Source: Syntrophales bacterium
Lineage (GTDB): Bacteria > Desulfobacterota > Syntrophia > Syntrophales > UBA2210
Direction: 5' to 3'
Assembly: GCA_023230565.1 (NCBI GenBank)
Contig: JALNXD010000006.1
Coordinates: forward strand, 45,442-109,441
DNA: 64,000 nt
The notes beneath the pieces were generated by a model. The model had not been told where the DNA came from and ran no database searches. It saw only the letters and a list, made by a program, of their open reading frames with translations. Shown here one piece after another: positions 9,031 through 17,653 of the stretch; positions within the stretch are counted from its first letter, which is position 1, and each line of letters begins with the position of its first letter. The translations under genes were made by a program, and so were the position numbers.

Positions 9031-9046
9031 TGGCACTGATGTTGCG
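9031..9046 (+). promoter_or_regulatory. Sigma-54 (-24/-12) promoter of glnA
   Basis: TGGCACTGATGTTGCG: an almost perfect match to the sigma-54 consensus, with exact GG-N10-GC spacing. Transcription would start near 9056, about 40 bases before glnA. It probably drives glnA and the genes behind it. Confidence 0.88.
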
Positions 9047-9096
9047 TATCTCATCAAGAGACAGCAAGAGGCCGGAAAAGCCGAAAAGGAGGAGGT

Positions 9097-10431
9097 ATGA
9101 TGGAAAAGAATAAGGAATATGTATTGAAGGAAGTAAAGGATAAAAACATTCGTTTTATCCGTCTCTGGTTTACCGATGTCCTGGGCATGCTGAAGAGTTT
9201 TTCCATATCCCCCGAAGAACTGGATCTTGCCTTCAGCGAAGGGATGGGCTTTGACGGATCGTCCATTCAGGGATTCGCCCGGATCGAAGAGAGCGACATG
9301 ATCGCAAAACCTGATCCCGGTACCTTTTCCCTTATTCCCTGGAGGGAAAACAGAGGAATGAATGTGGCAAGAATGTTCTGCGATATACTTAATCCGGACG
9401 GAACTCCCTATGAAGGAGATCCGAGATATGCTTTGAAACGGCAGCTTTCAAAAGCTGCTGAAATGGGGTTCAAATTTTATACGGGTCCCGAGCTTGAATA
9501 TTTTTACTTCAAAAGTGATACCGGAGCGCCGCAGATTCTCGATCGAGGCGGATATTTCGATCAGACGCCGCTCAACGTTGACAGCGATCTCCGCCGCGAT
9601 ACGATTCTCGATCTCGAAAGCATGGGCATCAAAGTTGAATACAGTCATCATGAAGTTGCTCCAAGCCAGCACGAAATAGATCTCCGCTACAGCGACGGTC
9701 TCACAATGGCCGATTACGCCATGACCTACCGCCTGATTGTAAAAGAGGTGGCCGCGAAGCACGGGTATTACGCCACATTCATGCCCAAACCCCTCTTCGG
9801 GCAAAACGGAAGCGGCATGCATGTGCATCAATCCCTTTTTAAGGGTGATGAAAATGCCTTTTTTGATGAGAATGATAAATATTACTTGTCTGCTATCGGT
9901 AAGAGCTATATTGCCGGCTTGCTCAGGCATGCCAAGGAGATCTGCTGTGTAGTCGCACAGTGGGTGAATTCCTATAAACGGCTTGTTCCCGGATATGAGG
10001 CGCCGGTTTATATTTCCTGGGCGCGCAGAAACCGTTCCGCCCTGGTACGTGTTCCCATGTACAGGCCGGGAAAATCGCAGGCAACGCGGATGGAATTCCG
10101 CTGTCCCGATCCTGCCTGCAATCCGTATCTGGCCTTTTCCGCCATGCTGACAGCAGGTTTAAAGGGAATACGGGAGGGATATACACTTCCGGATCCCATA
10201 GAAGAAGATATTTTTGAGATGGGTGTTGCCGAGCGGGCAGCCCGCGGAATCGATTCGCTGCCCGGCAGCCTGGGTGAAGCGATTACCTATACGGAGAAGA
10301 GTGAAGTGGTGCGGGAAGCGCTGGGCGATCATATTTTCAATAAGTTTATTCAAAACAAAAAGATTGAATGGGACCTGTACAGGGTACAGGTGAGCGATTA
10401 CGAACTGGAGAAGTATCTTCCGATACTATAG
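9097..10431 (+). CDS. glnA: Glutamine synthetase, type I (short, GSI-alpha-like)
   Basis: Forms glutamine from glutamate, ammonium and ATP in the cytoplasm. At 444 residues it has the length of the dodecameric GSI-alpha class. Signatures: MGFDGSSIQGF (N-terminal active-site lid), GPELEYFYF, EVAPSQHEID, and the ATP-binding MPKPLFGQNGSGMHVHQSL. The C-terminal region lacks the adenylylation loop (NLYDLP with Tyr397), so covalent control by GlnE is not expected. Two ATGs in tandem follow a strong AAGGAGGAGG; the second (9100) has better spacing. It lies 200 bases behind the NifA-type activator and has its own sigma-54 promoter. Confidence 0.96.
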   Translation: MMEKNKEYVLKEVKDKNIRFIRLWFTDVLGMLKSFSISPEELDLAFSEGMGFDGSSIQGFARIEESDMIAKPDPGTFSLIPWRENRGMNVARMFCDILNPDGTPYEGDPRYALKRQLSKAAEMGFKFYTGPELEYFYFKSDTGAPQILDRGGYFDQTPLNVDSDLRRDTILDLESMGIKVEYSHHEVAPSQHEIDLRYSDGLTMADYAMTYRLIVKEVAAKHGYYATFMPKPLFGQNGSGMHVHQSLFKGDENAFFDENDKYYLSAIGKSYIAGLLRHAKEICCVVAQWVNSYKRLVPGYEAPVYISWARRNRSALVRVPMYRPGKSQATRMEFRCPDPACNPYLAFSAMLTAGLKGIREGYTLPDPIEEDIFEMGVAERAARGIDSLPGSLGEAITYTEKSEVVREALGDHIFNKFIQNKKIEWDLYRVQVSDYELEKYLPIL

Positions 10432-10436
10432 GGAAC

Positions 10437-11111
10437 ATGAAAGTTCTTTTCATTGCTCATAACGAATCTGATGGTTCGTCCCTGACATGGGATTTCATGA
10501 GATTTCACGGAGTAGAACTTACAATCGTGAATCCTTTCCCGGGATGCGTTATGCCGAGAGACCCTTCCGGCTTTGACGGAATTGTGAGCATGGGCGATAA
10601 GGCTGTGGAAGGCTGCGAAAATTTTATGGAAGAGGAAATAATTCTGCTGCAGCTGGCGCTTAAAAATACTACTCCTGTTCTCGGCATATCGCTGGGGGCC
10701 CGTATTCTGGCCCGGGCTTGTCATGTTCCTGTAAAAAATGATTTACGGCGGCACGCTGGCTGGTCGAGGATAGATCTCACCCGTGAGGGCCGCAGGGACA
10801 TACTTTTTTACGGGCTTCCTTCATCGATGAATTTTTTTCATATACAGGATGATTCGATTGAATTGCCGAAGGGAGCGCTTCACCTTGCCAGATCGAATGA
10901 AAGCCCGGTTCAGGCCTTTCGATACGGGAATGCCTACGGACTTCACTTTCATCTCGACGTGACGCCGGGCATGTTGGTGGAATGGACGGAAAAGACGGCA
11001 CAACGGGAGAAGAACATCAGGCACTTTGAACAAATGGCTGCCGAGCTCGAGATTCAGACGCGGGCGATTTACGGAAATTTTCTCTGGCTCATCGAAATTT
11101 GCAGCGTATAG
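10437..11111 (+). CDS. Class I glutamine amidotransferase-like protein with Ser in place of the catalytic Cys
   Basis: A 224-residue protein of the GMP-synthase-like class I glutaminase fold (COG0518-like). The nucleophile elbow, normally G-I-C-L-G-x-Q, reads GISLGAR with S85 instead of Cys. The usual Q-F-H-x-E reads HFHLDV (H172, D174). The oxyanion strand is GIVSMGD instead of a GG pair. Other family features (PVLGISLGARILARA, QAFRYGNAYGLHFH) are intact, so this is a conserved protein, not a decaying one. It starts 5 bases after glnA and precedes the glutamate synthase genes, so I infer a glutamine-binding, regulatory or altered hydrolytic role. The ATG at 10437 is chosen over a longer frame that begins inside glnA. 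Confidence 0.85.
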   Translation: MKVLFIAHNESDGSSLTWDFMRFHGVELTIVNPFPGCVMPRDPSGFDGIVSMGDKAVEGCENFMEEEIILLQLALKNTTPVLGISLGARILARACHVPVKNDLRRHAGWSRIDLTREGRRDILFYGLPSSMNFFHIQDDSIELPKGALHLARSNESPVQAFRYGNAYGLHFHLDVTPGMLVEWTEKTAQREKNIRHFEQMAAELEIQTRAIYGNFLWLIEICSV

Positions 11112-11161
11112 GAAGAAAAACAGTGAGCGGCAGCTGACTGGCAACAGGGAGTGTATAAAAA

Positions 11162-12229
11162 ATGTGCGGAATTGTCGGTATCGTCAACACGGACAGAAAA
11201 ATGATAGACGGAAGCTACATAAAAGAAGCAATCCGTATCCAGAAAGACCGGGGAAACGGCCTGGGAGGCGGCTTCGCCGTCTACGGGGCCTATCCGGAGA
11301 ACAAAGACAAGTACGCCTTCCATATCATGTACGAGGGCGATCACAACAGTCCCGCCGTTGCGAGAATTGAGGATTACCTGAAAACCAGGACCGTCATCTA
11401 TCAATCGGAACAGATCCCGGTCTATCCCAACAGGCGAATCCCCCGGGGGCCTTACATGAAACGGTATTTTCTGAAGCCCATCGAGGAGTTCATGGCCCCG
11501 GAGCAGACGGAGGAAGATTTCATAATAGATATCGTCATGCATATCAATCGCATGAATGACGCCTTTGTCGTGTCCTCGGGAAAGAATGTCGGTGTCTTCA
11601 AAGGCATGGGATATCCCGAAGATATCGGCGATTATTTTCGAATCGAGGATTACAGGGGGTATATGTGGACTGCGCACAACCGTTTTCCCACCAACACGCC
11701 GGGATGGTGGGGCGGCGCCCATCCATTCACGATTCTGGACAAGGCCGTGGTGCATAACGGTGAAATCACAAGCTACGGCACGAATGTCAGATGGCTCGAG
11801 ATGTACGGATATTACTGCCTCCTTCAGACTGATACGGAAGTCATTTCATATATCTATGATAAGCTTAGCCGCCGCGACGGCCTGTCCGAAGGGGATGCCT
11901 GCTGCGTGATGGCCCCGCCGCTCTGGGAAGAGATCGACCGGACGAAGGATGAAAAGAAGCGCTATCTTCGGCAGACCTACGGATCGGCCATCGTGAACGG
12001 CCCCTTCGGCATCGTGCTCACCCATAAAGAAGGTGCCATCGTCCTCAACGACAGGAACAAGCTTCGGCCGGTGGTCTGCGCCCAGGCGGGGAATACCTAC
12101 TATGCCTCTTCGGAGGAATGCAGCATTCGGTTCCTGTCTTCCGACGTCGACAGAATCTGGTCGCCCAGAGGAGGGGAACCGGTGCTTTTGCATCTTGCCG
12201 CCGAAACCGATCGGAAGGTGCCGTCATGA
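11162..12229 (+). CDS. gltB1: Glutamate synthase, glutaminase subunit (split GltB domain 1)
   Basis: A 355-residue class II (Ntn) glutamine amidotransferase. The sequence begins M-C-G-I-V-G-I-V, so Cys2 becomes the N-terminal nucleophile after Met removal. TAHNRFPTNT, the VVHNGEITSYG oxyanion loop and LLQTDTEV (Asp) are the expected glutamine-binding segments. It releases ammonia from glutamine for the synthase subunit encoded next. The two genes overlap by 4 bases (ATGA). This is the archaeal/Thermotoga-like split form of glutamate synthase, where the three GltB domains are separate proteins. Start supported by GGGAG about 10 bases upstream. Confidence 0.92.
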   Translation: MCGIVGIVNTDRKMIDGSYIKEAIRIQKDRGNGLGGGFAVYGAYPENKDKYAFHIMYEGDHNSPAVARIEDYLKTRTVIYQSEQIPVYPNRRIPRGPYMKRYFLKPIEEFMAPEQTEEDFIIDIVMHINRMNDAFVVSSGKNVGVFKGMGYPEDIGDYFRIEDYRGYMWTAHNRFPTNTPGWWGGAHPFTILDKAVVHNGEITSYGTNVRWLEMYGYYCLLQTDTEVISYIYDKLSRRDGLSEGDACCVMAPPLWEEIDRTKDEKKRYLRQTYGSAIVNGPFGIVLTHKEGAIVLNDRNKLRPVVCAQAGNTYYASSEECSIRFLSSDVDRIWSPRGGEPVLLHLAAETDRKVPS

Positions 12230-13749
12230 ACGAAATGAACCACAACTGGGATGTCATACCGGAGTTTCATCCCGAATTCGACCTTGAACGGTGCGATTAT
12301 GAAAACGGCTGTTCCGAGTGCGTGCGGGAATGTTCCTTCGGGGAAATCTCGCTGAAGCCTGTAAAGGGGAGAAACGGAGCCGTTCAGTACAGGCCCTGGG
12401 CGAATCTGTCCTCCTGCAACGCCTGCCAGCGTTGCGTCAAGATGTGCCCGCAGAGGGCCATTCACATCGTCCAGAGCCCAATGTACACGTCGCACGGTTA
12501 CTGGACGAGGGAACATGTGGGCAATATCTGGCGGCAGGCAAAATCGGAAGGGGGCGTGCTGCTGGTGGGGAGCGGCGCCACGGGACCGCAGCGGCGATAT
12601 TTCGATCACATCATGTTCGATGCCTGCCAGGTCACCAACCCCTCGATCGACCCCCTGCGGGAACCGATGGAGATTCGACGCTATCTGGGAAGGAAACCGG
12701 ATCACTATGGGGGAGAAATAGGTCCCCAGCTCAAGCTCGAGATGCCCATCATGTTCGGCGCGATGAGCTTCGGCGCCCTCAACCTGCGCGTGCACGAGGC
12801 GGAGGCAATCGCGACAAAGGCGGTCGGCACCTACTGGAATACGGGGGAAGGCGGGTTTCACGAAAAATTGAGGGGCTACGGCGCCAACACCATCGTACAG
12901 GTCGCTTCGGGAAGATTCGGTGTCAGTGAGGATTACCTGAAATCGGCCTCGGCCGTGGAGATCAAAATAGGCCAGGGGGCGAAGCCGGGCATCGGGGGCC
13001 ACCTGCCGGGAGAAAAGGTTTCCGAGGCCGTATCGAAGACGCGCATGATCCCAATGGGAAGCGACGCCCTTTCACCGGCGCCGCATCACGATATCTATTC
13101 TATCGAGGACCTCCGCCAGCTCATCTATGCAATAAAAGAGGCGACGGAGTACAAGGTGCCCGTTTCGGTAAAGATATCGGCCGTCCACAACGTGGCGCCG
13201 ATCGTCAGCGGCGTGGCGCGGGCCGGCGCCGATATCATCGCCGTCGACGGTTTTCGAGGCGGCACGGGGGCCACACCGCTCCAGATACGCCAGAATACGG
13301 GCATTCCCATTGAGCTTGCCATTTCGGCGGCCGACATGCGGCTCAAGGATGAGGGAATCCGCGATACCGTAAGCCTCGTGGCGTCAGGCGGCATCCAGTC
13401 GTCTTCGGACGTGCTCAAGGCGATCTGCCTGGGAGCGGATGCCGTCTATGTGGCGACGCCGGTCCTTGTTGCCCTGGGATGCAACATGTGCCAGCGCTGT
13501 TTTACCGGTAGGTGTCCTTACGGCATCACCACCAACAAACCGGGACTTGCCGAGCGGATCGATGTGGCGCTGGCGGCGGCAGCGCTTACAAATCTGCTTT
13601 GCGCCTGGGGAGAAGAGATAAAGGAACTGATGGGGTCGATGGGAATCAGCGCCATCGAGGCCCTGAGGGGAAACAGGGACAGACTTCGAGGAGTGGCCTT
13701 GAATGATGAAGAGCTGAGAATTCTTGGAATAAAGCATGCCGGGGCATGA
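12226..13749 (+). CDS. gltB2: Glutamate synthase, FMN-binding synthase subunit with N-terminal ferredoxin domain (split GltB domain 2)
   Basis: 507 residues. The N-terminal 90 residues carry two 4Fe-4S motifs: a CSECVREC set near residue 25 and CNACQRCVKMCP near residue 66. The rest is the GltB central domain, which reduces 2-oxoglutarate plus ammonia to glutamate on FMN: GAMSFGALN, GEGGFHEKL, KIGQGAKPGIGGHLPG, and GFRGGTGATP. CNMCQRCFTGRCPYGI near the C-terminus holds the cysteines of the Fe-S centre. The start ATG at 12226 overlaps the stop of gltB1; an upstream in-frame ATG at 12118 lies well inside gltB1 and is unlikely. Confidence 0.93.
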   Translation: MNEMNHNWDVIPEFHPEFDLERCDYENGCSECVRECSFGEISLKPVKGRNGAVQYRPWANLSSCNACQRCVKMCPQRAIHIVQSPMYTSHGYWTREHVGNIWRQAKSEGGVLLVGSGATGPQRRYFDHIMFDACQVTNPSIDPLREPMEIRRYLGRKPDHYGGEIGPQLKLEMPIMFGAMSFGALNLRVHEAEAIATKAVGTYWNTGEGGFHEKLRGYGANTIVQVASGRFGVSEDYLKSASAVEIKIGQGAKPGIGGHLPGEKVSEAVSKTRMIPMGSDALSPAPHHDIYSIEDLRQLIYAIKEATEYKVPVSVKISAVHNVAPIVSGVARAGADIIAVDGFRGGTGATPLQIRQNTGIPIELAISAADMRLKDEGIRDTVSLVASGGIQSSSDVLKAICLGADAVYVATPVLVALGCNMCQRCFTGRCPYGITTNKPGLAERIDVALAAAALTNLLCAWGEEIKELMGSMGISAIEALRGNRDRLRGVALNDEELRILGIKHAGA

Positions 13750-13750
13750 G

Positions 13751-15907
13751 ATGATCACTATTAATACAGGCAATCTATATTATAAAACGGTAAACAGGCA
13801 GATCAGGGAATCGCTTTCCCGGGGTGAGCGGGAAATCGTCCTCACGGGGGTCCTGGGGCAGCGCTATATCGGCGGAGGAATCAGCGCCGATGCGAAATTC
13901 GCCATCCACGGAGTACCGGGGCAGGACCTCGGTGCCTTTATGAACGGTCCGGAAATAAGGGTCTATGGCAACGCCCAGGACGGCGTGGCCAATACCATGA
14001 ATGCCGGAAAAATAGTGGTCCACGGGAAGGCCGGCGAGATACCCGGCCATTCGATGCGCGGCGGCAAGCTCTTTATCGAGGGCGATGTGGAATACCGCGC
14101 CGGCATCCATATGAAGGAGTATCTGGAGCAGATCCCGATTCTTGTCATCGGAGGGACCACCAAGGATTATTGCGGCGAATACATGGCCGGCGGACGGATT
14201 GTCGTGCTCAATCTTCAGAATCGAAAGGAATCGCCGGTGGGAAATTCCACTGGCACGGGCATTCACGGCGGCGCCATTTATGTGAGGGGTCAGGTGGCGC
14301 TTCACCAGCTCGGCATCGGCGCCGTCTTTGCGGGAATGGATGACGAGGACCGCCTGTTTCTCGATCGAATTCTCGAAGAATATGCCGCCGAATTCGATCT
14401 CGATCCGGCAAAGATCGGCAAAGGTTCCTTCGTTAAAATTACAAAAAAGGGGAAGCGGCCGTTCGGGAAGCTCTATACGCCGGGCATGAACGTAAAGGAT
14501 GAACCCCCGCACCATTTCAATCTGACGCCTCCCTGCGCCGCGGCCTGTCCCACAGGGATTCCGACTCCTGTATTTCTGAACCTGATTAAAGACGGAAAGC
14601 TCAGGGAAGCGCAGCTCCTTATGGATGAATATTCGCCCTTCCGCATGGCCGTCTGCGGTACCGTCTGTCCCGCCTTGTGCATGGAAGCCTGCAGCAGGAA
14701 CATGATAGACGGGCCTGTGCGGATTCAGGACATGGCCCGTGAATATTACCCCGATTTCGATCCCGTTCTTCCGAAAGAACTGCGGCCGGAGAAGGTATCC
14801 GTAATCGGCGCAGGTCCGGCAGGGCTTTCCGCCGCCTGGCAGCTTGCGCGCCGCGGGTACGCGGTCGAGGTATACGAAGGAAGGGACGATCTCGGCGGCA
14901 AGGTGAGAAGCGCCATCCCGAGAGCCAGACTGTCCGACGACTGCTTGGGGCGCGATATGGAGCGGATACAAAAGCTCCCCATTACCTTTCATCTTGGAAC
15001 GTTCGTGGATAAGGAATCATTCGCCGGAATCGTTAAAAAGAGCGATGCCGTGCTGGTTGCCGCCGGCGCACATAAAACGAAGAGGATTCCCTATCCGGGA
15101 GGCGACAGAATAGTATCGGGACTGGACTTTCTCGTTTCCATCAATGACGGAAACGCCCCCGATCTTTCGCGGAAAAAAGTGGCCGTCATCGGCGCCGGCA
15201 ATGTGGGTATGGATATCGCCTGCGAGGCCTGGCGGCTGGGGGCGACGGCGGTCGCCGCTCTCGATATTCAAAAACCGCTTGCCTTCGGCAAGGAACTCGA
15301 GCTGGCCCGGGAACTCGGGACAAAAATCCTCTGGCCGCAGATGATCGAGCGTCTCGATGACACAACAATCTATTTCAAGGGGGGCGGCTCGCTCGAGGCG
15401 GATGTAGTCTTTTTCAGCATCGGCGAAGCGCCCGAAGCGGGCTTTCTCGGTGATACGGTTTTCCTCGATGAACGGGGCTATGTGGCGACGGCGGAGCATT
15501 CCTTCATGTCGAGCAATCCCAAAGTATATGCCTGCGGCGATATCCGAAGGCCCGGGCTCGCTACCGATGCGATAGGACAAGGCAGGCTCGCCGCCATGGA
15601 AATACATGCCATGCTCAAGGGTGAGACCTTTATTTATCCCGCAAAGATACCGGTTTCCAAAAAACGGGTTCATACCGTCTATTTCGAAGACGGCCGGTCG
15701 GAGATCGACAGATGCCTCAGTTGCGGAACGTGTATTTTTTGTGATACCTGTGTCGAGCATTGCCCTCAGGGAGCGCTTTCCCGCAACGGTGAAATATTCA
15801 CTATCGATACGAATACATGTACCATGTGTTATACCTGTGTGGCCGTGTGCCCGCGGGGCGCCATGCAGCCGGAATTTATTCCTGCGGTCGGAGAACCCGC
15901 GGGATAG
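13751..15907 (+). CDS. gltD: Fusion: GltB domain 3 (GXGXG) + GltD-like FAD/NAD(P)H oxidoreductase + C-terminal ferredoxin
   Basis: About 718 residues with three parts. Residues 1-240 are the GXGXG beta-helix domain (repeated G..GG.I.V segments such as MNAGKIVVHGKAGEI). Residues about 255-620 are the GltD/small-subunit type flavoprotein: N-terminal Cys-rich 4Fe-4S region (CAAACPTGIP, CGTVCPALCMEAC), FAD motif GAGPAGLSAAW, and second dinucleotide motif GAGNVGMDIA. The last 70 residues hold two 4Fe-4S motifs (CLSCGTCIFCDTC, CTMCYTCVAVCP). It completes the split glutamate synthase and should feed electrons from NAD(P)H or ferredoxin. An in-frame ATG at 13736 would overlap gltB2; I prefer 13751. 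Confidence 0.9.
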   Translation: MITINTGNLYYKTVNRQIRESLSRGEREIVLTGVLGQRYIGGGISADAKFAIHGVPGQDLGAFMNGPEIRVYGNAQDGVANTMNAGKIVVHGKAGEIPGHSMRGGKLFIEGDVEYRAGIHMKEYLEQIPILVIGGTTKDYCGEYMAGGRIVVLNLQNRKESPVGNSTGTGIHGGAIYVRGQVALHQLGIGAVFAGMDDEDRLFLDRILEEYAAEFDLDPAKIGKGSFVKITKKGKRPFGKLYTPGMNVKDEPPHHFNLTPPCAAACPTGIPTPVFLNLIKDGKLREAQLLMDEYSPFRMAVCGTVCPALCMEACSRNMIDGPVRIQDMAREYYPDFDPVLPKELRPEKVSVIGAGPAGLSAAWQLARRGYAVEVYEGRDDLGGKVRSAIPRARLSDDCLGRDMERIQKLPITFHLGTFVDKESFAGIVKKSDAVLVAAGAHKTKRIPYPGGDRIVSGLDFLVSINDGNAPDLSRKKVAVIGAGNVGMDIACEAWRLGATAVAALDIQKPLAFGKELELARELGTKILWPQMIERLDDTTIYFKGGGSLEADVVFFSIGEAPEAGFLGDTVFLDERGYVATAEHSFMSSNPKVYACGDIRRPGLATDAIGQGRLAAMEIHAMLKGETFIYPAKIPVSKKRVHTVYFEDGRSEIDRCLSCGTCIFCDTCVEHCPQGALSRNGEIFTIDTNTCTMCYTCVAVCPRGAMQPEFIPAVGEPAG

Positions 15908-16024
15908 AATCGAAGCGGCCGATGTGCGATTCAATTTATTTTGAGCAGTATGATATGATTGCTGTAGGCCTTGGACATTAAAGATGTAAAATGACGGCCT
16001 GCAGATGCAAGGGAGGGTGCCCGA

Positions 16025-17653
16025 ATGTTGCGAACCAAATATATCTTTGTAACCGGTGGAGTTCTTTCTTCTCTTGGCAAGGGGCTGGCTGCGGCGTCTC
16101 TCGGTGCGCTTCTGGAATGCAGGGGGCTCAAGGTCAGCAATCAGAAGCTGGATCCCTATATAAATGTCGATCCCGGCACCATGAATCCCTTTCAGCATGG
16201 CGAAGTGTACGTAACCGACGATGGTGTGGAAACCGATCTCGACCTCGGGCATTACGAACGGTTCACTTCCTGCTCCATGACGAAATGCAACAACCTCACC
16301 ACGGGACAGGTGTATTTTTCGGTCATTTCGAAGGAGCGGCGGGGCGAATATCTCGGCGGGACCGTCCAGGTCATCCCCCATATCACGAACGAGATCAAGG
16401 AGTGCATACGAAAGGGGGCGGTGAATTCCGATGTGGCCATCGTCGAAATCGGCGGCACCGTAGGCGATATCGAAAGCCTTCCCTTTCTGGAAGCAATACG
16501 GCAGTTCAAGAACGATGCGGGAAGGCAGAATGCTATTTTCATCCACCTGACCTGGGTGCCGTACATCAAGACGGCGGGCGAGGTAAAGACGAAGCCCACC
16601 CAGCACAGTGTCAAGGCGTTGCGGGAGATCGGCATTCAGCCGGATATTCTGCTCTGCCGCACCGAGGATTTCCTTTCGAATGAAATAAAAAAGAAGATAG
16701 CTCTTTTCTGCAATGTCGAAGTGGAATCGGTGTTTACGGCCAAGGATGTGGAAAACATCTATGAAGTGCCTCTGGTTTTTCATAAAGAGGGTCTCGATCA
16801 GAAGGTTGTAGAGCTCTTGAATATCTGGACGGGACAGCCCCGCCTCGATGAATGGGAGCGGGTGGCGGAGAAGATAAAAAACCCGGCAGCGGAAGTGACA
16901 ATCGCCATTATAGGGAAATATGTGGATTGGACCGATTCCTACAAAAGCCTCAATGAAGCGCTGATTCACGGTGGCATCCCGAACGATTGCAGGGTAAAAT
17001 TGAGATTTGTCGATGCGGAGGCTATAGAGCGGGAGGGGCTGGGAGGCAAGCTGGAGGAAACAGGGGGAATCCTGGTTCCCGGCGGATTCGGAAAGCGCGG
17101 AATAGAAGGAATGATCCAGGCAATTCAATACGCCCGGGTCAACGGCATTCCCTTTTTCGGGATCTGCCTCGGTATGCAGATGGCGGTGGTCGAATTCGCC
17201 CGCAGTGTGTGCGGTTTTCAAAAGGCAAACAGCACCGAATTCGATCCCGAAACTCCTTACCCTGTCATCGATCTTCTGCCCGAACAGAAAGAGGTGGTCG
17301 ATCTTGGAGGGACTATGCGCCTGGGTGCGTACCCGTGTCTCATCGAGAAGAATACCCTCGCCTTCGAGGCTTACGGCATAAGGGAGATAAGCGAGCGCCA
17401 CCGCCATCGGTATGAATTCAACAACGAATACCGTGACGTGCTGGCCGGGCACGGGCTCGTCGTCAGCGGTTCTTCGCCGGATGAACGGCTTGTCGAAATT
17501 GTGGAGCACACCGGTCATCCATGGTTTCTCGGATGCCAGTTTCATCCCGAATTCAAGTCGAAGCCGACAAAACCGCATCCGCTTTTTTCACGATTTATAA
17601 AAGCTTCACTAGAAAAAAGCTTGCGGGTGCAGATGGCTAAGGAAAAGATATGA
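16025..17653 (+). CDS. pyrG: CTP synthase
   Basis: Makes CTP from UTP, ATP and glutamine. 542 residues, the normal length. The N-terminal synthetase domain has the P-loop GGVLSSLGKGLAAASLG and QKLDPYINVDPGTM. The C-terminal class I glutaminase domain has the complete triad: the Cys in FFGICLGMQ, then His and Glu in CQFHPEFKS. GGGAGG lies about 7 bases before the ATG. It begins 117 bases after the glutamate synthase and overlaps the next gene by 4 bases, so it links nitrogen assimilation to the large GlmS-like gene. Confidence 0.97.
   Translation: MLRTKYIFVTGGVLSSLGKGLAAASLGALLECRGLKVSNQKLDPYINVDPGTMNPFQHGEVYVTDDGVETDLDLGHYERFTSCSMTKCNNLTTGQVYFSVISKERRGEYLGGTVQVIPHITNEIKECIRKGAVNSDVAIVEIGGTVGDIESLPFLEAIRQFKNDAGRQNAIFIHLTWVPYIKTAGEVKTKPTQHSVKALREIGIQPDILLCRTEDFLSNEIKKKIALFCNVEVESVFTAKDVENIYEVPLVFHKEGLDQKVVELLNIWTGQPRLDEWERVAEKIKNPAAEVTIAIIGKYVDWTDSYKSLNEALIHGGIPNDCRVKLRFVDAEAIEREGLGGKLEETGGILVPGGFGKRGIEGMIQAIQYARVNGIPFFGICLGMQMAVVEFARSVCGFQKANSTEFDPETPYPVIDLLPEQKEVVDLGGTMRLGAYPCLIEKNTLAFEAYGIREISERHRHRYEFNNEYRDVLAGHGLVVSGSSPDERLVEIVEHTGHPWFLGCQFHPEFKSKPTKPHPLFSRFIKASLEKSLRVQMAKEKI

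Noticed and set aside
12100..14992. Several long minus-strand frames (up to 405 codons)
   Set aside because: They are mirror frames of gltB2 and gltB3-gltD, with no homology features.
15017..17578. Minus-strand open frame of 853 codons
   Set aside because: It is antisense to the end of the glutamate synthase reductase and nearly all of pyrG, both strongly conserved, and has no ribosome site or recognisable motif. High-GC codon bias of the true genes keeps the opposite frame open.
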